Under the pieces are notes generated by a model, which saw only the letters and a program-made list of their open reading frames with translations, ran no database searches and was not told the origin of the DNA. From Synergistaceae bacterium (GTDB lineage: Bacteria > Synergistota > Synergistia > Synergistales > Synergistaceae): a stretch of 5,506 bases of DNA. The stretch spans positions 1-5,506 of the forward strand of contig JAISLO010000020.1 of the NCBI GenBank assembly GCA_031290815.1. The letters are read 5' to 3'. Shown in pieces: positions 1-5,506 of the stretch (the first letter of the stretch is position 1; each line of letters begins with the position of its first letter). Made by a program: the position numbers and the translations under genes.

Positions 1-39
1 CGCCGCGGGGCGTTTGTCTGGATCGAAACGTCTTCGGCC

Positions 40-1524
40 TTACAAACCCTCTTCGTCGGATGAATAAAGGGGAGCCCAGCCGCCGCCGAGGGCTTTGAAC
101 AACCTGACTACGTTCGACGTCATCTGCCCGCGGCTGATCGTATACTGATCCTCCAGCGAGAGCAGGGCCTGCTGTGCGCCTATTACGTTGCTGAAATCGG
201 AGAGCCCGCTTCGATACCTGTCGCTGGCGACGGCCAAGGCGTCCCGCGCCGCCTCGATACCCGACGCGAGCGATTTGCCGCGCTCCAGCTCCTGTGCGTT
301 GGCCGCGAGCGCGTCCCGTACCTCGGCCACGGCCGCTAACACCGTGCCCTCGTATGAGGCCAGCAACTGCTCCTCCCTAGCCGCCTGAACTTGAATGTTC
401 CTCCTTATCGATTCGCCGTGGAATATCGGCAGAGTTATCCTCGGGCCGAAGCTGAAACCGAAGCTGTCGCCGGAGAAGATATTTCCCGCTGACAGAGACT
501 CGAGCCCTATGGAACCCATCAGCGTGAACTTGGGCAGCAGGTCGAGCTCCGCCGATTTCTTACGTGAGACCTGAGCTGCAAGCGCGCGCTCCGCCGCCCT
601 TATGTCTGGCCTCTGGCGGAGGGAGTCGGCCGGAATGCCCACGAGGTTCACGGCGGACGGTTCAGGAAGAGAGCCCGGGGCAGCGAGAATATCCTCGAGG
701 CTGCCTGGAAGCACCCCGGCCAGGATTGCCAGCCCGTTCATCGCCGCCTCTATGCCGGCTTGAAGCGTCGGAATACCTGCCCTCGTCTGTTCGGCGGCGT
801 ACCGGGCCTGGTTTAAAGCGAGCGCGTCTCTAAGCCCAGCGTCGTGCAGGGATCTGAGCATATCGATGGTCTCCTCCTGGAGCGCCAGGTTTTTCCTCAC
901 AATCTCCAGTCTCTCCTGAAGGGTTCTCAGGGACAGATAGTTCAGCGCCACCTCTGACGACAGGGCGACCCAGGCGGCGTGCATGGCCGCGTGTTCGGAC
1001 TCCAGGGTGGCCGCCGCCGCCCTGTCCTTCTCCTTGAGCCCTCCGAAGATGTCTATCTCCCACGACGCGTCGATCCCCAGCCTCGTAATCTCCATCTGAG
1101 CCCCTCTGTTGGCCGAGTTCTCCGACGACTCGCTGCGGGTCCAACTGTCGACGCTGTCGAGCCACGGCAGGCGCGCGGAACGGCTTATCCCGAGGGCCGC
1201 CCTCGCCTCCGTCACCCTGGCCGCTGCGGCACGGAGATCCCTGTTGTTATGGAGCGATGTCAATATGAGCCGCGTCAGCCTGTCGTCGCCCAGAACGTTC
1301 CACCATTCGCCGAGCGTCTCCGCCGACGGGGCGGCGTTTATGCCGTCGGACGCGTATGTATTCGCGTACCGGCGCGCGAGCTCTGTCCACGCGGCGTCGA
1401 GCTCCAGGTCCGCCGAGACCGCGCCGTTTTCATCCGCGCAAACGGCGCTGGACGACGCCGTCAGGAACAGTGCGGCGAGGAGCAGCGCAAGAAGGATCCT
1501 ACCAGTCCTGTTTCCAAAGCCCAT
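40..1524 (-). CDS. Outer-membrane efflux channel (OprM/NodT/CusC type, TolC superfamily)
   Basis: This is the outer-membrane exit duct of the tripartite pump, expected to be a trimeric beta-barrel with a long periplasmic alpha-barrel. It is complete at 494 residues, close to the usual family length. The ATG at 1524 precedes a signal peptide: basic residues Arg6 and Arg9, hydrophobic core at about 10-23, and a plausible signal peptidase I site after Ala30 (VCA/DE). Two tandem outer-membrane efflux repeats follow. The first, about 72-270, contains WWNVLGDDRLTRLI (74-87), NNRDLRAAAARVTEARA (93-109) and SWEIDIFGG (154-162). The second, about 295-480, contains LRQRPDIRAAERALAAQ (302-318), LLPKFTLMGSIG (329-340), GPRITLPIFHG (360-370) and a closing RLFKALGGGW (474-483). 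Cys29 is preceded by Val, so it does not make a standard lipobox; many OprM relatives are lipoproteins. The gene starts 4 bases after the pump stop, with a strong ribosome-binding site inside the pump gene, which suggests coupled translation. The TAA stop is at 42-40. Confidence 0.96.
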   Translation of the reverse strand: MGFGNRTGRILLALLLAALFLTASSSAVCADENGAVSADLELDAAWTELARRYANTYASDGINAAPSAETLGEWWNVLGDDRLTRLILTSLHNNRDLRAAAARVTEARAALGISRSARLPWLDSVDSWTRSESSENSANRGAQMEITRLGIDASWEIDIFGGLKEKDRAAAATLESEHAAMHAAWVALSSEVALNYLSLRTLQERLEIVRKNLALQEETIDMLRSLHDAGLRDALALNQARYAAEQTRAGIPTLQAGIEAAMNGLAILAGVLPGSLEDILAAPGSLPEPSAVNLVGIPADSLRQRPDIRAAERALAAQVSRKKSAELDLLPKFTLMGSIGLESLSAGNIFSGDSFGFSFGPRITLPIFHGESIRRNIQVQAAREEQLLASYEGTVLAAVAEVRDALAANAQELERGKSLASGIEAARDALAVASDRYRSGLSDFSNVIGAQQALLSLEDQYTISRGQMTSNVVRLFKALGGGWAPLYSSDEEGL

Positions 1525-1528
1525 GACC

Positions 1529-4500
1529 TTATGCCTCCCCTTCCTCGCGCGTCCTCGCCGTGCTTGAGAAGATACGGCCGAGCAGCCTCTTCGCCCTCTC
1601 CCTGTTCGTCTGAAGCACGACGTAGAGCCCGGGGATGAGGAAGATTCCGATGGCAGTCGCCAGGCCCATGCCGAAGAACATAGTCGTTCCGACGTGACGC
1701 CTGCTGGCCGCTCCGGCCCCGGTCGCTATGAGCATCGGCGAGATGCCTATGACGCAGGTCAGAGCGGTCATCATGACGGAGCGGAACCGTTCGCGCCCTG
1801 CCTCCGATGCGGCCTCCAATATCGAGAGGCCGATTACGTCGTGCTGTTCCTTCGCGAACTCCACTATGAGAATCGCGTTCTTGGCGGCGAGCCCGATCAG
1901 CAGCAGTATCCCGAGCTGAGCGTAGATGCTGAGCGACAGCTTCATCACGAATACGCCGATCAGCGCCCCCAGTAGCGCGACAGGAAGTGAAAGAACGACT
2001 CCGAGCGGCACTGTCCAGCTCTCGTACTGTGCGACGAGAAAGAGGTACCCGAACGCCAGCGCGACTATTATTATGAAGAACACCTGCCCGCTGGCCTGCT
2101 GCTCCTGGTACGTCAGCCCCGACCATTCGTAGGCGTAGCCATCCGGCAGCTCAGACGCGAGGGATGCTATGCGGTCCATGCCCTGACCTGTCGAATAGCC
2201 CGGAGTCATGAAGGCCGTTATGGCGGCCGAGGGGTACAGATTGTAACGGCTTATGGCCCTTGGCGCAAGGATCTTTTTGACCGACGCGAAACTCTGAATC
2301 GGAACGCGCTCTCCGGCCGCGTTTTTGATGTATATGCCGCCCACGCTCTCAGTCTTGTTTCTGAATGACCAGTCGCTCTGGAGGATTACCTTGTTCACCT
2401 GGGTGCCTATGTTTATGTCGTTGATATACGCCGTTCCGAAGTACGTCTGGAGGGTGTTGAACACGTTTGGCACAGAGACGCCGAGCGCCTCGGCCTTGTC
2501 CCTGTCTATATCGAGATAGAGGTGAGGCGTGTCGGAGGTGTACGAGCTGAAAGCGTACATGAACTCCGGCGAGGCGTTGATCTTGCCGATAAACTCGTTC
2601 ATCACCAGAGCCAGACTCTCCGGGTCGTTCTCCAGCCTCGACTGGAGGCGGATGTCGAGGCCGCCGGCTATGCCGAGTCCGCTGATGGACGGGGGCGTGA
2701 AGATGTTTATCCTCGCCTCCGGGATTCCGGCCGCGATTGCCTGAGCTTGTGCCACTATGCTGGTAACGCTCTTGCCGGGAGTTTCCCTTTGCGACCAGTT
2801 TTCGAGAGGCATGATCACCGAGCCGACGTTCTCGCCCGAGTCCCCCATTATGCTGAAGCCCTCTATCCTGCCGATCAGCGCGACGCCTGGGATTGCGCTC
2901 ACCTCTTTGATGAACTTGTCCATGACCGCCCTGGTCCGTCCCTGGGACGCGCCCTCCGGGAGCTGGATCGCGGAGAAGGCCGCTCCCTGATCCTCGTCCG
3001 GTATGAACGACGATCTCGTCATGCCGAGCATCCAGTAGGACGCTCCGGCGACGGCGCCGAAGAACAGCAGCGTCAATATCGTCCTGCGGGCTATACCCAC
3101 CGCCACCGCTACGTATCCTCTCGTGCTCAGCGTGACGGCCTTGTTGAACCACGCAAGGGGGCCTCTCCTCTTTGGCCTGATGTTCCCCAGCATGTGGGCG
3201 CACATGGCCGGGCTCAGGGTCAGGGCGACGACGAGCGAGAACACGACGGCGAACGCTATCGTCACGGCGAACTGGCGGTAGATCACGCCTGTGATGCCCG
3301 TCATGAACGCGACCGGAACGAATATGGCCAGGAATATGAGGGTTGTAGCCGTCATGGGACCGGTTATATCGCGCATGGCCTGCTCGGTGGCCTCCATCGG
3401 CGGGATTTCGTCGCGCTCCATGATGAAGAGCACCCGTTCGACGACTATTATCGCGTCGTCGACGACCGTCCCTATCACGAGGACGAGCCCGAAGAGCGTG
3501 AGTATGTTTATGCTGAAATCCAGAAGTTTGAGCCCGATGAACGTGGCCAGGATGGATATCGGAATCGCCGCGACCGGCACCAGAGTGACCCGCCAGTCCT
3601 GCAGGAACAGATAGCAGACCAGGACGACGAGTAGAAATGTCAAAAACAGCGTCCATAGGATCTCCGTGACTGTCGCCCTGACGAAATCGGTCGAGTCGTA
3701 GCCGACGACGAACTCCATGTCGGACGGCAGGTTCTTGGACAGATCGTCCAGGGCCGCTCTCGTGGCGGTCATCACGTCCAGGGCGTTTGCGTCTGATGCC
3801 TGGGAGAGGGCCATCATGGCGGACGGAGAGTTGCCGAGCGAAGCGTTCACGTTGTACGATTCCGCGCCAAGCTCTATGCGGGCGACATCCTTGAGCTTTA
3901 CGAGACCTCCGTTCTCAGACGTCCTGAGGATTATCTCCTCGAACTCCCTCACGCTGCCGAGCCTGCCCCTGGTGGTTAGCGAGTAGACGAGGGGGCTGTT
4001 CGCGTTGCCCGGGCTCGATCCTATAGATCCTATCGACGCCTGCCGGTTCTGGCTCGATATGGCGTTCGCCACGTCGCCGGTGCTCAGGCCCAGCGAGGCC
4101 AGACTCGCCGGGTTGAGCCAGACCCTTATGCTGTAGCGCGCGCCGAATACCTCCACGTTTCCTATGCCAGGAACGCGGTTCAGGACCTTGCTGACGTTGC
4201 TGTAGACGTAGTCGGCGAGAAAGAGGCTGTCCCACGTGCCGTTGGGGGAGACGAGGGCGACGAAGCCGAGATTGTCGGAGAAGCTGGTGTTCGCCGTCAG
4301 CCCCCTCTGGGTCACCTCGGTCGGCAGGAGCGGGACCGCCTGTTGAATCCTGTTCTGAACCTTGACCAGCGCCATGTCGGGGTCTGTTCCCGTTTGAAAC
4401 GTTATGGAGAGCGTGTAAATGCCCGAGTTGCTCGAAGTCGAACTCATGTATATCATGTCGTCGACGCCGTTTATGGCCTCCTCGAGCGGAGCCGCTACGG

Positions 4501-4681
4501 TGTTGGCCAGCGTCTCGGCGTCTGCTCCGGGAAAGCTCGCGAAGACGCGGATCTGCGGCGGCGCGACATCGGGATACTGCTTGACCGGCAGGCTCAGGAC
4601 CGATATTCCGCCGGATATCATCAACACGCACGCTATGACCATCGCGAACCTCGGACGGTTTATGAAAAACTTTGAGAACAT
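1529..4681 (-). CDS. RND multidrug efflux transporter, inner-membrane permease subunit (AcrB/MexB-like, HAE-1 family)
   Basis: This is a proton-driven trimeric exporter of hydrophobic and amphiphilic compounds. It is complete: 1050 residues against 1049 for E. coli AcrB. The ATG at 4681 is chosen because it opens the canonical N-terminus MFSKFFINRPRFAMV, with TM1 at about 11-31. QYP at 34-36 and PGADAET at 51-57 begin the first periplasmic porter domain. TM2-TM6 lie at about 338-497, TM7 at 532-552, the second periplasmic half at about 560-860, and TM8-TM12 at about 865-1022. Proton-relay residues are present: Asp408-Asp409 in TM4 (VVDDAIIVVE), Lys934 in TM10 (GLAAKNAILIVEF), and Arg965 and Thr972 in TM11, matching AcrB D407/D408, K940, R971 and T978. 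The paired Asp argues for the HAE-1 drug type over the metal-exporting HME type. Oddities: Arg416 follows the TM4 VVE where AcrB has Asn, and several AcrB pocket phenylalanines are replaced (Phe179 and Phe609 appear kept). It lies between adaptor and channel genes with gaps of 3 and 4 bases. Substrates cannot be read from sequence. Confidence 0.98.
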   Translation of the reverse strand: MFSKFFINRPRFAMVIACVLMISGGISVLSLPVKQYPDVAPPQIRVFASFPGADAETLANTVAAPLEEAINGVDDMIYMSSTSSNSGIYTLSITFQTGTDPDMALVKVQNRIQQAVPLLPTEVTQRGLTANTSFSDNLGFVALVSPNGTWDSLFLADYVYSNVSKVLNRVPGIGNVEVFGARYSIRVWLNPASLASLGLSTGDVANAISSQNRQASIGSIGSSPGNANSPLVYSLTTRGRLGSVREFEEIILRTSENGGLVKLKDVARIELGAESYNVNASLGNSPSAMMALSQASDANALDVMTATRAALDDLSKNLPSDMEFVVGYDSTDFVRATVTEILWTLFLTFLLVVLVCYLFLQDWRVTLVPVAAIPISILATFIGLKLLDFSINILTLFGLVLVIGTVVDDAIIVVERVLFIMERDEIPPMEATEQAMRDITGPMTATTLIFLAIFVPVAFMTGITGVIYRQFAVTIAFAVVFSLVVALTLSPAMCAHMLGNIRPKRRGPLAWFNKAVTLSTRGYVAVAVGIARRTILTLLFFGAVAGASYWMLGMTRSSFIPDEDQGAAFSAIQLPEGASQGRTRAVMDKFIKEVSAIPGVALIGRIEGFSIMGDSGENVGSVIMPLENWSQRETPGKSVTSIVAQAQAIAAGIPEARINIFTPPSISGLGIAGGLDIRLQSRLENDPESLALVMNEFIGKINASPEFMYAFSSYTSDTPHLYLDIDRDKAEALGVSVPNVFNTLQTYFGTAYINDINIGTQVNKVILQSDWSFRNKTESVGGIYIKNAAGERVPIQSFASVKKILAPRAISRYNLYPSAAITAFMTPGYSTGQGMDRIASLASELPDGYAYEWSGLTYQEQQASGQVFFIIIVALAFGYLFLVAQYESWTVPLGVVLSLPVALLGALIGVFVMKLSLSIYAQLGILLLIGLAAKNAILIVEFAKEQHDVIGLSILEAASEAGRERFRSVMMTALTCVIGISPMLIATGAGAASRRHVGTTMFFGMGLATAIGIFLIPGLYVVLQTNRERAKRLLGRIFSSTARTREEGEA
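1534..1538 (-). promoter_or_regulatory. Ribosome-binding site of the outer-membrane channel gene
   Basis: On the minus strand GGAGG lies 9 bases before the ATG at 1524, inside the last codons of the pump gene (Glu-Gly-Glu-Ala-stop). It supports this start and suggests that ribosomes ending the pump gene restart on the channel gene. A weaker AAGG lies nearer the ATG. Confidence 0.75.
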
Positions 4682-4684
4682 GGG

Positions 4685-5506
4685 CTATTGCCCCCCCGCG
4701 TCCTGAGATGTCTCGTTCAGCGATGGGACGTCGTAGCCCGACTCCATGGCGAGCTCCGCCGGCGTCTTCTCGCCGCCGCCGGTCTTCATCGGCAGCGGGT
4801 TCACCTTCATTCCGGGCCGCACGGACTGAAGCCCCCTGACGATGACCGTCTCCCCCGCCTCCAGGCCGGAGACGACCTCCCTCATCGCGCCGACGTCGGC
4901 GCCGAGTATCACGGGACAGACCTGAGCGGTGTCGCCGCCGTCGACGACATATACGTAGTCTCCGGACGAATCGGTCATGACCGCCTCCTGAGGCAGGACG
5001 ACGGAGACGCGCTTCTCGGATGGCCTCGTGAGGACTCGCACCATCGCGCCTGGCACCAGGACGCCCGATTTGTTCTCAAAGCGCAGGCGCGTCATTATCG
5101 AGCCAGTCTTGGGGTCCATCGAGTTGTCCTCGAAGTCGCGCTTGCCGCCCGACGGATAAGGCTTTCCGTCCGCCAGGAGAATGGTGGTTTCATACACGGA
5201 TTTGCCGGAAGCCCCGAAGGCCTCGTACTGCTCCAGGTAATCCTTATCCGGCAGAGCGAACGCGACGCGGATGGGGTTCACCTGCACTATCGTGGCGAGC
5301 GGACTCGATGCCGGCGTCACGTAGTTTCCCTTCGTGAACTCCGCCCTGCCGATTCTTCCCGATATGGGAGCCTTGATCTTCGTGTAGCCCAGATCGATCT
5401 CGGCAAGCCTGAGCGCGGCCCTCGCTTGTTCTATCGCGGCCTTGCCCTGGACTATATTGTTCTGAGCCTCATCCAGGTCCGCCGCCGAGACGCTTCTCTG
5501 ATCGGC
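4685..5506 (-). CDS. RND efflux periplasmic adaptor subunit (membrane fusion protein, AcrA/MexA family), C-terminal part
   Basis: This is the periplasmic adaptor that links an inner-membrane RND pump to an outer-membrane channel. The frame is open to the right edge, so the N-terminus (signal peptide or lipobox, first half of the lipoyl domain and hairpin) is missing; 273 residues and the TAG stop at 4687-4685 are visible. A GTG at 5320 is internal, not the start, because family-typical sequence continues upstream of it. Counting from the edge, residues 1-37 are an Ala/Gln/Leu-rich helix, the second arm of the coiled-coil hairpin. Residues 41-65 (YTKIKAPISGRIG, then GNYVTP) are the second half of the lipoyl/barrel-sandwich domain. 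Residues 70-160 form the beta-barrel, with the family motif FEDNSMDPKTG at 125-135 and LVPGAMVRV at 149-157. Residues 165-235 are the membrane-proximal domain (LPQEAV, GDYVYVVD, VRPGMKV). A polar tail of about 40 residues follows. The stop is 3 bases before the pump gene, so the two are almost certainly one operon. The family is clear; the substrate is not. Confidence 0.95.
   Translation of the reverse strand, partial: ADQRSVSAADLDEAQNNIVQGKAAIEQARAALRLAEIDLGYTKIKAPISGRIGRAEFTKGNYVTPASSPLATIVQVNPIRVAFALPDKDYLEQYEAFGASGKSVYETTILLADGKPYPSGGKRDFEDNSMDPKTGSIMTRLRFENKSGVLVPGAMVRVLTRPSEKRVSVVLPQEAVMTDSSGDYVYVVDGGDTAQVCPVILGADVGAMREVVSGLEAGETVIVRGLQSVRPGMKVNPLPMKTGGGEKTPAELAMESGYDVPSLNETSQDAGGQ
4691..4697 (-). 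promoter_or_regulatory. Probable G-rich ribosome-binding site of the RND pump gene (G7 run)
   Basis: On the minus strand seven consecutive G residues end 9 bases before the pump ATG at 4681, within the last codons of the adaptor gene (Ala-Gly-Gly-Gln-stop). The spacing suits a Shine-Dalgarno element, but the run pairs imperfectly with the anti-SD sequence. The better AGGA match at about 4702-4705 lies 20 bases from the ATG, which is too far. The pump may therefore rely partly on translational coupling to the adaptor stop codon. Confidence 0.4.

Noticed and set aside
1..12. Short inverted repeat CGCC-GCGG-GGCG just after the operon, considered as a terminator
   Set aside because: The stem is only 4 bp, and no T-run can be seen because the window ends. 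The 39 bases after the channel stop hold nothing else I can support.
979..1638. Plus-strand open frames of 219 and 152 codons over the channel gene
   Set aside because: Both are antisense shadows of the outer-membrane factor; they are low-complexity Arg/Ser/Ala-rich and have no homology that I recognise.
2522..3634. A 370-codon plus-strand open frame opposite the pump gene
   Set aside because: It lies wholly antisense to the RND gene in GC-rich DNA, is rich in Arg, Asp, His and Glu with no recognisable domain, and its length is explained by the codon bias of the true gene.
2349..3656. A 435-codon minus-strand open frame overlapping the pump gene in another frame
   Set aside because: It has an Arg/His/Gly-rich composition without domains, and the overlapping RND frame matches its family from end to end. 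The same holds for the 3915-4631 and 1461-2126 minus-strand frames.
1529..4681. Heavy-metal (CusA/CzcA-type) function for the RND pump
   Set aside because: TM4 carries the Asp-Asp pair and the length and motifs follow the AcrB-type HAE-1 family; I see no methionine cluster or His-rich region that would suggest metal export.
4685..5320. GTG at 5320 as the start of a short 211-residue adaptor
   Set aside because: The same frame continues upstream with the lipoyl-domain motif YTKIKAPISGRIG and a coiled-coil helix up to the right edge, so the GTG is an internal Val codon and the gene is cut by the window.

Overview
The window holds one transcription unit on the minus strand. It encodes a tripartite RND-type multidrug efflux pump, read from right to left as periplasmic adaptor (membrane fusion protein, 5' end beyond the right edge), inner-membrane RND transporter of the HAE-1 (AcrB/MexB) type, and outer-membrane channel of the OprM/NodT (TolC superfamily) type. 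The three genes fill almost all of the window. Only 39 bases follow the last stop codon, and the two intergenic gaps are 3 and 4 bases, so there is no unexplained stretch of any size.

Layout: 5506-4685 is the C-terminal 273 residues of the adaptor; 4681-1529 is a complete 1050-residue RND permease; 1524-40 is a complete 494-residue outer-membrane factor. The tight packing, with ribosome-binding sequences lying inside the preceding genes, points to a single co-transcribed and probably translationally coupled mRNA. No promoter, regulator gene or convincing terminator is visible. The promoter and any TetR/MarR-type regulator would lie beyond the right edge.

The pump should work in the usual way. 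The RND trimer picks up hydrophobic or amphiphilic substrates from the periplasm or outer leaflet of the inner membrane using the proton gradient (TM4 Asp-Asp, TM10 Lys and TM11 Arg/Thr are all present). The adaptor bridges it to the channel, which carries substrate across the outer membrane. The host must therefore be a diderm (Gram-negative) bacterium. The DNA is GC-rich, and AGG (Arg) and ATA (Ile) are used freely despite that. This is compatible with Synergistota or another less-studied diderm lineage rather than a typical enterobacterium or pseudomonad, but this is only an impression from codon use.

I found no evidence for a new biological system. The second-look items are modest: a G7 run that is both the adaptor's 3' coding end and the likely ribosome-binding site of the pump, an in-frame adaptor-stop-pump junction, an outer-membrane factor without the usual lipobox, and a drug-binding pocket that lacks most of the AcrB phenylalanines.
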